Source: Thalassovita taeanensis (GTDB taxonomy: Bacteria; Pseudomonadota; Alphaproteobacteria; Rhodobacterales; Rhodobacteraceae). Taken from it: a stretch of DNA of 64,000 nt. The notes beneath the pieces are model-generated. The model searched no databases, was not told the DNA's origin, and saw only the letters and a program-made list of their open reading frames with translations. The position numbers were made by a program, and so were the translations under genes. The stretch covers positions 1 through 64,000 of the forward strand of contig NZ_FOEP01000001.1 of the NCBI RefSeq assembly GCF_900110775.1, in the 5' to 3' direction. Of this stretch, positions 25,824 through 33,308 are shown in pieces; position 1 is the stretch's first letter, and each line of letters begins with the position of its first letter.

Positions 25824-26861
25824 ATGAGTGACCAATTGGGAACTTTGGAGGAGCTGCCGCAGGAGTATCGCGATGCGATGACGCAGGCAGGTGTGGCGCC
25901 GTTATGGCCGATGATGCGCAATGTGCTGCCGCATGGTGCGCCCAATCCGGTGACCAAGCCGGGGCATTGGACGTTTGAAGCGCTGCGGCCGCTGTTGCTG
26001 CGCGCGGGCGAGTTGACGCCGGTGGAAAAGGCCGAGCGCCGGGTGCTGGTGCTGTCCGATCCGGGCCGCGGGGCGGGGGCGATGCAGGCGACCTCGTCGA
26101 TCTATCTGGGGATGCAGTTGTTGCTGCCGGGCGAAACCGCGCCGGCGCATGTGCACACGCCGTCGGCGGTGCGGATCATTGTCGAGGGCAAGGGCGGCTT
26201 CACCGTGGTGGACGGAGAGAAGCTGCCGATGGAAGAGGGCGATCTGGTGCTGACGCCGGGCGGCGAATGGCATGATCATGGTCACGAGGGCACCGATCCG
26301 GTGATCTGGCTGGATGCGCTGGATCTGCCGCTGTTTGTGTATCTTGAGGGGTCCTATGCCAAGGAAGGCCCGCTTCAGGCGCAGCGCAACCGGCCTGATG
26401 CCAGTCAGGTGGAATACCTGTCGGCGGGTCTGGCGCCGTCGCGCAAGCTGAATGCGGGCCTGCGGCGGTATCCGATGATGCGCTATCCCTGGGCGCGGAC
26501 CGAAGCGGCGCTGCGCGAGATGGCGAAATACGGCGATCAGGGCATTGCCGAGCTGGATTACGTCAACCCCGAGACCGGCACCGATGTGCTGCCGACGATG
26601 GGCTTTACCGCGATGATGATTGGCGCCGGTCAGTCCGAGGCGCCGCCGCTGCGGTCGTCGTCCGCGGCGTTTCATGTGGTCAAGGGGCGCGGCGTCACAA
26701 TGGTGAATGGCGAGCGGATCGAATGGGGTCCGAAGGACACGTTCACCGCGCCGGTTTTTGCCGAAATCACCCACACAGCGACCGAGGACGCGTTCCTTGT
26801 GCGTATTCACGACCGCCCGCTGCAAGACAAGCTGGGCTATTATGAGGAGCGTGCGCGATGA
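25824..26861 (+). CDS. Gentisate 1,2-dioxygenase
   Basis: The 345-residue bicupin Fe(II) enzyme cleaves gentisate to maleylpyruvate. The N-terminal cupin has the metal site in PAHVHTPSAVRIIVEGKGG with the later histidine in GGEWHDHGHEG. The N-terminal WPMMRNVLPHG region and WLDALDLPLF are characteristic of the family. A second cupin follows (PPLRSSSAAFHVVKGRG). It opens a three-gene operon whose members overlap by four bases each. Confidence 0.93.
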   Translation: MSDQLGTLEELPQEYRDAMTQAGVAPLWPMMRNVLPHGAPNPVTKPGHWTFEALRPLLLRAGELTPVEKAERRVLVLSDPGRGAGAMQATSSIYLGMQLLLPGETAPAHVHTPSAVRIIVEGKGGFTVVDGEKLPMEEGDLVLTPGGEWHDHGHEGTDPVIWLDALDLPLFVYLEGSYAKEGPLQAQRNRPDASQVEYLSAGLAPSRKLNAGLRRYPMMRYPWARTEAALREMAKYGDQGIAELDYVNPETGTDVLPTMGFTAMMIGAGQSEAPPLRSSSAAFHVVKGRGVTMVNGERIEWGPKDTFTAPVFAEITHTATEDAFLVRIHDRPLQDKLGYYEERAR

Positions 26862-27556
26862 GCACCTATCTGTTTGACACCCCCACACCCCCGTCCGTGC
26901 CCGTCAAGGGCGAGGACAAGGGCTATCCGGTGGCGCGAATTTTTTGCGTTGGGCGCAATTACGCGGCACATGCGGCTGAAATGGGCGTGGAGGTCGACCG
27001 CGAGGCGCCGTTTTATTTCACCAAGTCGCCATTGGCGGCGCAGGCGAGCGGGGCAACCATCGCCTATCCGCCGGGGACGCAGAATTACCATTACGAGATG
27101 GAGCTGGTGATCGCCATCGGCGCGCCGGTGTTTCGGGGTGCGGTCGCGGATGCGGCGGCGGCGATCTATGGCTATGGCTGCGGGTTGGACATGACGCGGC
27201 GCGATCTGCAACTGGCGGCGCGGGCCAAGCAGCGGCCCTGGGATCTGGGCAAGGATGTCGAGCAATCGGCGGTGTTCGCCCCTTTGACCAAGGTGGCCGA
27301 GTTCGGCACGGTCGGGCCGCAGCGCATTCATCTGGAGGTGAATGGCGAGGTGAAGCAGGACGCGCATCTGAGCGACCTGATTCACAATGTGGCCGAGATC
27401 GTGGCGGATCTGTCGAAATATTACCATTTGCAGCCCGGCGATCTGATCATGACGGGCACCCCTGCCGGGGTGGGCGCTGTGCTGCCGGGCGATGTGATCA
27501 CCGGCGGGATTGACGGGCTGGACCCGATCAGCCTGACGATCGGAGCGGCGGAATGA
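26858..27556 (+). CDS. Fumarylacetoacetate hydrolase-family enzyme, probable fumarylpyruvate (or maleylpyruvate) hydrolase
   Basis: The 232-residue FAH-fold hydrolase has the family's start of domain (IFCVGRNYAAHAAEMG), metal ligands in YEMELVIAIG and GCGLDMTRRDLQ, and the closing MTGTPAGVGAVLPGD. In the gentisate pathway it splits the ring-cleavage product to pyruvate and fumarate or maleate. No maleylpyruvate isomerase gene is in the cluster, so it either acts on maleylpyruvate directly or depends on an isomerase elsewhere. It starts within the last codon of the dioxygenase gene (ATGA). Confidence 0.88.
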   Translation: MSTYLFDTPTPPSVPVKGEDKGYPVARIFCVGRNYAAHAAEMGVEVDREAPFYFTKSPLAAQASGATIAYPPGTQNYHYEMELVIAIGAPVFRGAVADAAAAIYGYGCGLDMTRRDLQLAARAKQRPWDLGKDVEQSAVFAPLTKVAEFGTVGPQRIHLEVNGEVKQDAHLSDLIHNVAEIVADLSKYYHLQPGDLIMTGTPAGVGAVLPGDVITGGIDGLDPISLTIGAAE

Positions 27557-28761
27557 GCGATCTTCCGATCCTGATCGCCGGGGGCGGTATTGGCGGGCTG
27601 GCCACGGCGATTGGGCTGGCGCAAAAGGGCATCCGTTCGGTCGTGCTGGAGAAGGCGGCGCAGCTGGGCGAGATCGGCGCGGGCATTCAGCTGGGTCCGA
27701 ACGCGTTCCATGCGTTTGATTATCTGGGTGTGGGCGATGCGGCGCGCGACATGGCGGTGTATATCGACAGTCTGCGGCTGATGGATGCGCTGTCGGGTGA
27801 CGAGATCACCCGCATTCCGCTGGACGAGGCGTTTCGCGCGCGGTTCAAGAATCCCTATGCGGTGGTGCATCGCGGCGACCTGCATGGAGTGTTTCTGAAG
27901 GCCTGTATCGCGCATGATCTGGTCGAGCTGCGCACCAGTGCCGCAGTCGAGGATTACGCGCAGGATGGCCGTTCGGTCACGGCGGTTCTGGCTGGGGGCG
28001 AGCGGGTGACCGGATCGGCCCTGATCGGCGCGGATGGGCTGTGGTCGAACATCCGCAAGCGGGTGGTGGGCGATGGCGCGCCGCGGGTGTCGGGGCATAC
28101 CACGTATCGTTCGGTCATTCCGACTGATCAGATGCCCGAGGATCTGCGCTGGAACGCGGCGACGCTGTGGGCCGGGCCGAAGTGTCATATCGTGCATTAC
28201 CCGTTGTCGGGGTGGAAGGTGTTCAACCTCGTGGTGACCTATCACAACGATGCCGCAGAGCCTGTTGCGGGTCTGCCGGTGAGCAACGAAGAGGTCGCGC
28301 GCGGGTTCGAGCATGTGGCCCCGGTGGCGCGGCAGATCATCGAGAAGGGCAGCGACTGGAAGCTGTGGGTGCTGTGCGACCGTGATCCGGTGACCAACTG
28401 GGTCGATGGGCGGGTGGCCTTGCTGGGCGACGCGGCGCATCCGACGTTGCAGTATTTCGCCCAAGGGGCCTGCATGGCGCTGGAGGATGCTGTGGCGCTG
28501 TCGCACGAGATGGCAACGGGTGGCGCGGTCGAGGTGGTGCTGGAGCGGTATCAGGCGATGCGCAAGCTGCGCACCGCGCGCATTCAGCTGCAATCGCGCG
28601 AGATCGGCCAGCATGTGTATCACCCGGCGGGCGCGCATGCCGAGCTGCGCAATGCGGTGATGAAGGCGAAGACGCCGGATGACTGGTATGACACGATTGA
28701 CTGGCTTTATGGCTCGACCGGGCTGGAGGGGGCGGTTTCCGCTGAAACCCGCCGGGGCTGA
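27553..28761 (+). CDS. FAD-dependent monooxygenase, probable 3-hydroxybenzoate 6-hydroxylase
   Basis: The 402-residue class A flavoprotein hydroxylase shows the dinucleotide fold ILIAGGGIGGLATAIGLAQKG, the DG motif ALIGADGLWSNIRKRV, and the GD motif GRVALLGDAAHPTLQYFAQGACMALEDAV. The YFAQGACMALEDA form is usual in 3-hydroxybenzoate 6-hydroxylases and salicylate hydroxylases. Placement behind gentisate dioxygenase and the hydrolase points to making gentisate from 3-hydroxybenzoate. Salicylate 5-hydroxylation by a flavoprotein is a less likely alternative. Confidence 0.85.
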   Translation: MSDLPILIAGGGIGGLATAIGLAQKGIRSVVLEKAAQLGEIGAGIQLGPNAFHAFDYLGVGDAARDMAVYIDSLRLMDALSGDEITRIPLDEAFRARFKNPYAVVHRGDLHGVFLKACIAHDLVELRTSAAVEDYAQDGRSVTAVLAGGERVTGSALIGADGLWSNIRKRVVGDGAPRVSGHTTYRSVIPTDQMPEDLRWNAATLWAGPKCHIVHYPLSGWKVFNLVVTYHNDAAEPVAGLPVSNEEVARGFEHVAPVARQIIEKGSDWKLWVLCDRDPVTNWVDGRVALLGDAAHPTLQYFAQGACMALEDAVALSHEMATGGAVEVVLERYQAMRKLRTARIQLQSREIGQHVYHPAGAHAELRNAVMKAKTPDDWYDTIDWLYGSTGLEGAVSAETRRG

Positions 28762-28776
28762 GGCCGATGTGATCTG

Positions 28777-28804
28777 AAAAGGGGGGCTTCGGCCCCCTTT
28801 TTTG
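28777..28804 (+). terminator. Intrinsic terminator of the gentisate operon
   Basis: A GGGGGC-TTCG-GCCCCC stem with a UUCG tetraloop, extended by A/T pairs, is followed by a T run to 28803. Confidence 0.85.
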
Positions 28805-28924
28805 TTGCGGATTTCTGGCGGGGTTTGCGGGATGCGGCGGGGGTGGGGCGAAAAGACCTTCAAGCCGGGGGCAAAGTCGGAGTAGACAGGCGGCGCGTGG
28901 TCTTCCCTGATACAGGCTGTTTTG

Positions 28925-29584
28925 ATGTCATCTTCGTTCTTGAATGTGCAGGCTCTGGCGGACAGGGCGCGGTTTTGGCTGGCGCGTCGGTCAGGCGATG
29001 AGGCCCGGCTGCGCGGGTTTTCCGCGCCGCTGGAGGCCCTGGCGGCTGAGGCGGCGGGCAAGACCGTGGCCGTGGTGGGCAATGCCCGCAGCCTGACGAC
29101 CACGCAGTTCGGACCGCAGATCGACGCCGCCGATATTGTGATCCGACTGAACAAGGGCGAGATCTCGGCACCCGAGGGGCAGGGGCGGCGCACCGATTGG
29201 CTGGCGATGTCAGTGCCGGTGGCGCCCGACATCATTCGCGCGCATGATCCGAAGCGGCTGTTGTGGGTGACGCCGAAACGGCGGCGTTTGCCGTATCATG
29301 TGGCCAGCGACCCACGGTTTTGCCTGCTGCCCGAGGATCACTCGGACCGGTTGCGCGCGACGCTGGGCAGTCGGCCGTCGACCGGGGTGATGATCATCGC
29401 GCTGGCGGCGTCGCTGCCGGTGGCCAGCCTGCGGATATACGGGTTTGATTTCTTTGCCACGCTGTCGACCACCGGCGGGCGCAGCGCGGCGCAGGTGCCG
29501 CATGATTTCGCGGCCGAAAAGCTGTGGGTTGAGGCGCTGGTCGCGGCTGATCCGAAGATTGAGCTGATCCGCGCGCAGAGTTGA
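28925..29584 (+). CDS. Glycosyltransferase family 29 (sialyltransferase-like) protein
   Basis: The 219-residue protein carries counterparts of the sialyl motifs of eukaryotic sialyltransferases. An L-like motif starts at residue 46 (KTVAVVGNARSL ... AADIVIRLNKGE), an S-like motif lies at 151-175 (PSTGVMIIALA ... LRIYGFDFF), and a VS-like HxxxxE is present (HDFAAEK, H193/E198). It has no membrane anchor or signal peptide. The donor sugar need not be sialic acid, and no sialic acid synthesis genes are in the window. The nearest upstream gene ends at a terminator, so it probably has its own promoter. Confidence 0.75.
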   Translation: MSSSFLNVQALADRARFWLARRSGDEARLRGFSAPLEALAAEAAGKTVAVVGNARSLTTTQFGPQIDAADIVIRLNKGEISAPEGQGRRTDWLAMSVPVAPDIIRAHDPKRLLWVTPKRRRLPYHVASDPRFCLLPEDHSDRLRATLGSRPSTGVMIIALAASLPVASLRIYGFDFFATLSTTGGRSAAQVPHDFAAEKLWVEALVAADPKIELIRAQS

Positions 29585-29676
29585 GTCGTGTGTGCTTTTG
29601 TGCACAAGGGCTGTCCGTTTCCGGGGCTATGGGGAATGCGGCTGCTGCGCTAGGTTGGGCGCAGGAGGATATGCGC

Positions 29677-30609
29677 ATGAGCTGGAACCCGATCCTTGAT
29701 CCCGACACACCGATTGGCGACGCGGTGGACGCCATTGAAACCGTGATTGTGCCGCGCAGCCGCGATATCGGCGCGTTTGAAGTGCGCCGCGCCTTGCCCG
29801 CGCCAGAGCGCCGGATGGTCGGCCCGTTCATCTTTTTCGATCAGCTTGGGCCGGTGGAGTTTCTGACCGGGCAGGGGTTTGACGTGCGCCCGCACCCGCA
29901 TATCGGGCTGGGCACGGTGAGCTATTTGCTGAAGGGGCGGATGCATCATCGTGATTCGCTGGGCACGGATCAGTGGATCGAGCCGGGCGCGGTGAACTGG
30001 ATGAATGCCGGGCATGGCATCACCCATTCCGAGCGCACCGACGGCGAGATGCGGCAAAGCCCGTTTTCGATGTTCGGCGTGCAGACATGGCTGGCGCTGC
30101 CCGAGTCGCAAGAGGATGCCCCGGCCAGTTTCCAGCACGCGGCGCGCGCCGATCTGCCGTTGCTGGAGGGCGAAGGCAAGCAGGTGCGGGTCATTCTGGG
30201 CGATGTCTATGGCGCGCAGTCGCCGGTGGCGCTGCCGTCCGAGGGGTTTTACGCGGATGCGGCGTTGGCGCCTTGGGCGGCGCTGCCATTGCCGGACAAT
30301 CACGAGGACCGGGCGATTTACGTGCTTGAGGGCGCGGTGCGCGTGGCGGGGGATCTGTTCGAGGCGGGCCGGATGATGGTGTTTCGCCCCGGTGACCGGA
30401 TCAGCGTGCGGGCGGGCGCGCAGGGCGCGCGGCTGTTGCTGCTGGGCGGGGCCACGCTGGAAGGGCCGCGGTATATCTGGTGGAATTTCGTCGCCTCGTC
30501 CCGCGACAGGATTACGGCGGCGAAAGAGGCGTGGCGCGCGGGGGATTGGCAACATGGCCGGTTTCGACTGCCGCCCGGCGACGACAGCGAATTCGTGCCC
30601 TTGCCCTAG
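29677..30609 (+). CDS. Pirin family protein (bicupin)
   Basis: The 310-residue protein has the pirin N-terminal cupin with its metal-binding histidines in DVRPHPHIGLGTVSYLLKG, MHHRDSLG and NAGHGITHSER. A C-terminal pirin domain follows (EDRAIYVLEGAVRV, RLLLLGGATLEGPRYIWWNFV). Bacterial pirins include quercetinases and regulators of central metabolism, so the exact role is open. AGGAGG at 29663-29668 stands 8 bases before the ATG at 29677 but only 2 before the ATG at 29671, so 29677 is chosen. Confidence 0.9.
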   Translation: MSWNPILDPDTPIGDAVDAIETVIVPRSRDIGAFEVRRALPAPERRMVGPFIFFDQLGPVEFLTGQGFDVRPHPHIGLGTVSYLLKGRMHHRDSLGTDQWIEPGAVNWMNAGHGITHSERTDGEMRQSPFSMFGVQTWLALPESQEDAPASFQHAARADLPLLEGEGKQVRVILGDVYGAQSPVALPSEGFYADAALAPWAALPLPDNHEDRAIYVLEGAVRVAGDLFEAGRMMVFRPGDRISVRAGAQGARLLLLGGATLEGPRYIWWNFVASSRDRITAAKEAWRAGDWQHGRFRLPPGDDSEFVPLP

Positions 30610-30870
30610 CGGATATGGGTAAGACCGCAGCCACCACCGCTTGGGATCTGCCAAGGATTGCTGCACTGCATCTGTGCGGAGGGCGCTGTGGCTGTGCCGG
30701 GCGCTGCCATAGGCGGCTTTGGTTGGGCGGCCGGGGGCCCCGTGTCGTGGCGCCGGGTGTGAATGTCCGCGAGCGGCTGGTGGTCTGGGACAGTTTGCAG
30801 CCGCTTCGGAAACGGCGGTCCGGGTCGGTTTCGGGGGCTGCGCAATAAATGCGAATTTTCCGCGATCATG
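30610..30870. other. Gene-free stretch between the pirin gene and the tRNA-Asp pair
   Basis: About 260 bases of GC-rich sequence contain no convincing reading frame with a ribosome site, no strong hairpin with a T run, and no repeat. A 78-codon frame here has no codon pattern or family resemblance to support it. Confidence 0.5.
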
Positions 30871-30873
30871 CGC

Positions 30874-30902
30874 TTGACGGGGCAGGGAGAGGCGCATAAA
30901 CA
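30874..30902 (+). promoter_or_regulatory. Probable promoter of the tRNA-Asp genes
   Basis: TTGACG (30874-30879), a 17-bp spacer and TAAACA (30897-30902) lie 36 bp before the first tRNA. The -35 match is strong and the -10 is partial. Confidence 0.5.
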
Positions 30903-30938
30903 GCCTCTCACGCTTGGGGCGACCTGAGCGGACAGTGG

Positions 30939-31015
30939 GCGGTTGTAGCTCAGTTGGTTAGAGTACCGGCCTGTCACGCCGGGGGTCGCGGGTTCGAGCC
31001 CCGTCAACCGCGCCA
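30939..31015 (+). tRNA. tRNA-Asp (GTC)
   Basis: The 77-nt cloverleaf has a GCGGTTG/CAACCGC acceptor stem, anticodon GTC at 30973-30975, a TTCGAGCC T-arm and an encoded 3' CCA. It is the first of two nearly identical copies. Confidence 0.97.
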
Positions 31016-31082
31016 TCACTGTCCCCGCCCAAGGATTGGGTGCTTTGCCAAGCATAAAGGCACATAGACCGAAAGGTTTCGC

Positions 31083-31159
31083 GCGGTTGTAGCTCAGCTG
31101 GTTAGAGTACCGGCCTGTCACGCCGGGGGTCGCGGGTTCGAGCCCCGTCAACCGCGCCA
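31083..31159 (+). tRNA. tRNA-Asp (GTC), second copy
   Basis: It differs from the first copy by one visible base in the D-loop (AGCTGG versus AGTTGG). Anticodon GTC is at 31117-31119, with encoded CCA. It starts 67 bases after the first copy, so the two are probably co-transcribed. Confidence 0.97.
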
Positions 31160-31174
31160 CTTTCCCACATTCTG

Positions 31175-31218
31175 ACAGATACACAACAGATACACTACAG
31201 ATACACTACAGATACACA
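31175..31218. repeat. Four tandem 11-bp repeats ACAGATACAC(A/T)
   Basis: The copies are at 31175, 31186, 31197 and 31208; only the last base of each alternates between A and T. They fill the gap between the second tRNA-Asp and the small membrane protein gene at 31232. Copy number could vary between strains by slippage. Confidence 0.8.
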
Positions 31219-31231
31219 CAGGGGATAGATC

Positions 31232-31456
31232 ATGGCATTTCTTGACCGGCTATCCTGGGGCGCCGTTCTGGTGATCTGTCTGACGCTGGGGTTGGCACCA
31301 TTTTCGCCCGAGCCGCATATCTGGGAAAAGCTGAAAATGCTGATGGCCGGAGAGCTGCGGTCGGGGATGGATATCTTCGATATGGTGCTGCATGGCAGCC
31401 CTTGGGGGCTGGCGCTGCTGAAAGCTGTGCGCAGCGTTGCCGTCGCCCGTCGCTGA
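31232..31456 (+). CDS. Small membrane protein of unknown function
   Basis: The 74-residue protein has an N-terminal membrane segment (WGAVLVICLTLGLAPF), a conserved-looking central stretch (PHIWEKLKMLMAG) and a second hydrophobic part (DIFDMVLHGSPWGLALLKAV). Similar short proteins occur in Rhodobacterales and are sometimes labelled as transporter-related without evidence. AGGGGATAG lies about 7 bases before the ATG. The function is unknown. Confidence 0.65.
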   Translation: MAFLDRLSWGAVLVICLTLGLAPFSPEPHIWEKLKMLMAGELRSGMDIFDMVLHGSPWGLALLKAVRSVAVARR

Positions 31457-31471
31457 AGCAGTGGTTTCGGC

Positions 31472-32218
31472 TTAGTAGCTGTATCCCAGCGCCTGTTCCT
31501 GTGACAGGTCGAGCCGTCCGCGCAGGAACGCCATATCATCGGATGAGAGTATGGCGGGGGTTTCCGGGCGCGGCTCGATTGCGGGTTTGAACTTTGAACC
31601 CAGACGTTTGACCACCGGGCGCAGCGGGCCGTCGGGCGTGGGCAGGGCGAAGGTCTGGCGCATCTGTTCAAGGAACCCGGCGGGGTCGGCGATTGCGGTT
31701 TCCATCCGCACCAGCACAAAAGAGCAGCCGCGATTGGCAAAGCTCAGATGGCCGCGCAGCTTGCCCTGCCTGAGCGCGAACAGATCGTCATAGGCGAGGC
31801 CGGTGGCGGGGTCGCGGTCAAGTTGCAGCGGCTGGCCAAGGATACCAAGCCGCGCCTCGGGCTGGAAATACCGCTCGCGGTCGATGATGGTGTGCCAAGG
31901 CGCGCGGATGAAGTCGGAAAACGTCAGTTGCTGAATCGCGGCGGGCGTGTGCCAGGGTTTGGCGTGCATCGAGCGCGCCCAGTGCGCGGCATGGCGCACC
32001 GCCACAATCACGATCAGGTCGGCGGGAATCGCCAGCGCATGCGGGGGGCCGTGTTTCCAGCCCAACGCCTCGGTCGGGCGCAGGGGGGTGTTGCGGCCCA
32101 GCAGGCGCTTGACGTAATTCGTGCCCGAACTGCGTTCGCCCAGAACCTGAAACCGGGTGGGCGGCGTGCCGTTCGAGGCGATATGCAGGCCGGGTGTTGC
32201 GAAATCCGCCGGGATCAT
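31472..32218 (-). CDS. Sulfotransferase-like P-loop protein
   Basis: The 248-residue protein has FQVLGERSSGTNYVKRLL (about residues 23-40), the layout of a 5'-phosphosulfate-binding loop seen in PAPS-dependent sulfotransferases that modify glycans. IVIVAVRHAAHWARSMHAKPW looks like the 3'-phosphate-binding strand and serine. Other parts are not recognised. It sits back to back with a glycosyltransferase gene (32337), which fits a carbohydrate-modifying role. The assignment rests on these motifs only. Confidence 0.55.
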   Translation of the reverse strand: MIPADFATPGLHIASNGTPPTRFQVLGERSSGTNYVKRLLGRNTPLRPTEALGWKHGPPHALAIPADLIVIVAVRHAAHWARSMHAKPWHTPAAIQQLTFSDFIRAPWHTIIDRERYFQPEARLGILGQPLQLDRDPATGLAYDDLFALRQGKLRGHLSFANRGCSFVLVRMETAIADPAGFLEQMRQTFALPTPDGPLRPVVKRLGSKFKPAIEPRPETPAILSSDDMAFLRGRLDLSQEQALGYSY

Positions 32219-32336
32219 GGGCGCCTCTGGTTTGTGCGCCGCGCAGATGCGGCAAAATTCGATTCTCTTATAGCAGGAAACTGGTTACAGTCGCCACCAA
32301 GCAGGAATTAGCGGTCAGAAACCGGGGCAGAGCAAG

Positions 32337-33212
32337 ATGCAATCGACAGGCGCGGTCGTCACCATGGTTCGGGACGATCTGTTTTTTCTCAGCGCGTGGT
32401 TACGCCATTATGGCCCGGTGTTCGGGCGCGAGAACCTTTATATCGTCAATCATGGGCGCGGCGAGGCGGTGGCCAAGCTGGCCGAGGGCTGCAATATCAT
32501 CGGCATTCCGGGCGATCCGCACAAGAATTTCGACATGAAGCGCTGGCGGTTGCTGAACAACCTCGTCGCTGGTCTGAAAAGTTACTATAAACATGTGGTT
32601 GTCGGCGATGTGGACGAGCTGGTCGTGGTGGACCCCGAAGAGGGCAAGACCCTGCTGGAGTTTCTGGAGGAACAGCCCGAAAAACGCGTGCTGACGCCGC
32701 TGGGGCTGGAGGTGGTCCACCGGATCGATCTGGAGCCAGAGGCGATCACGGACCGCATTCTTGGCCCGCGTCGGCATGTGCGGATTGCGCCGCACTACTC
32801 TAAACCCTGCGTGGTGTCGGTGGGGACCAAGATCGCGCGCGGTGGGCATTATACGCAATATGGCAAGCTACATACGCCCGACTGCCTGTATCTGCTGCAC
32901 CTGAAATTCTGTGATTTCCCCGAATATGCGGCGGCGATGAACCGGCGCAATGCAGTGGTGCAAGAGATCGGCGGCGGGCTGAAGGATACGGCGATCGGGC
33001 GGCATTGGTTTGCCGAGGCGCGCGGCGAAGATCGCGCGGTGTTCGAGGCTTTTGCCGATCTTGAGATTGTCGAGGGCTTTGACATGCGGGCGTACCGCCG
33101 CAAGATGCACCGCAGTTTCGGGCCGCGTGGCGATACCGGGTATTACGAATTCGCGCGGCCGGATTATGAGGCGCAATTTTTGCTGCCAGAGCGGTTCAGC
33201 GGTCTGTTCTGA
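32337..33212 (+). CDS. Glycosyltransferase family 2-type protein
   Basis: The 291-residue soluble protein begins TGAVVTMVRDDLFFLSAWLRHYG, the start of the family of putative glycosyltransferases with a GT-A fold. It has the DxD-type metal motif in VVVGDVDELVVV (about residues 92-97) and HLKFCDFPEY later. The acceptor and sugar are unknown. Neighbouring GT29-like and sulfotransferase-like genes suggest work on a surface glycan. Confidence 0.75.
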   Translation: MQSTGAVVTMVRDDLFFLSAWLRHYGPVFGRENLYIVNHGRGEAVAKLAEGCNIIGIPGDPHKNFDMKRWRLLNNLVAGLKSYYKHVVVGDVDELVVVDPEEGKTLLEFLEEQPEKRVLTPLGLEVVHRIDLEPEAITDRILGPRRHVRIAPHYSKPCVVSVGTKIARGGHYTQYGKLHTPDCLYLLHLKFCDFPEYAAAMNRRNAVVQEIGGGLKDTAIGRHWFAEARGEDRAVFEAFADLEIVEGFDMRAYRRKMHRSFGPRGDTGYYEFARPDYEAQFLLPERFSGLF

Positions 33213-33267
33213 ACCGCTTTTGCGGTTGCCCTTCGGGGGAGTGGCGCGCCGTCCCAAACCGCCCGAA

Positions 33268-33308
33268 GGGCTGATCCTGTGCGCCCGAAGGGCGCTCCGC
33301 TGGATCAG
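33268..33308. terminator. Nested hairpin at the convergent ends of the glycosyltransferase and dipeptidase genes
   Basis: GCGCCC-GAA-GGGCGC (33281-33295) sits inside a wider CTGATCC ... GGATCAG inverted repeat. There is no T run, so it would terminate weakly or act as a 3' stabiliser. Confidence 0.35.

Noticed and set aside
30939-31159. The tRNA pair as an integration site for a mobile element.
   Set aside because: No integrase, direct-repeat attachment remnant or composition shift is visible on either side.
30606-31184. A 192-codon minus-strand frame across both tRNA-Asp genes, with a repeated block containing LTGLEPATPGVTGRYSN.
   Set aside because: The repeated block is the translated antisense of the tRNAs, a well-known false gene; it has no independent support.
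33213-33300. The dense CCCGAAGGG-containing hairpins as a CRISPR or REP-like array.
   Set aside because: There are no regularly spaced repeats or unique spacers; they form one nested hairpin at convergent gene ends.
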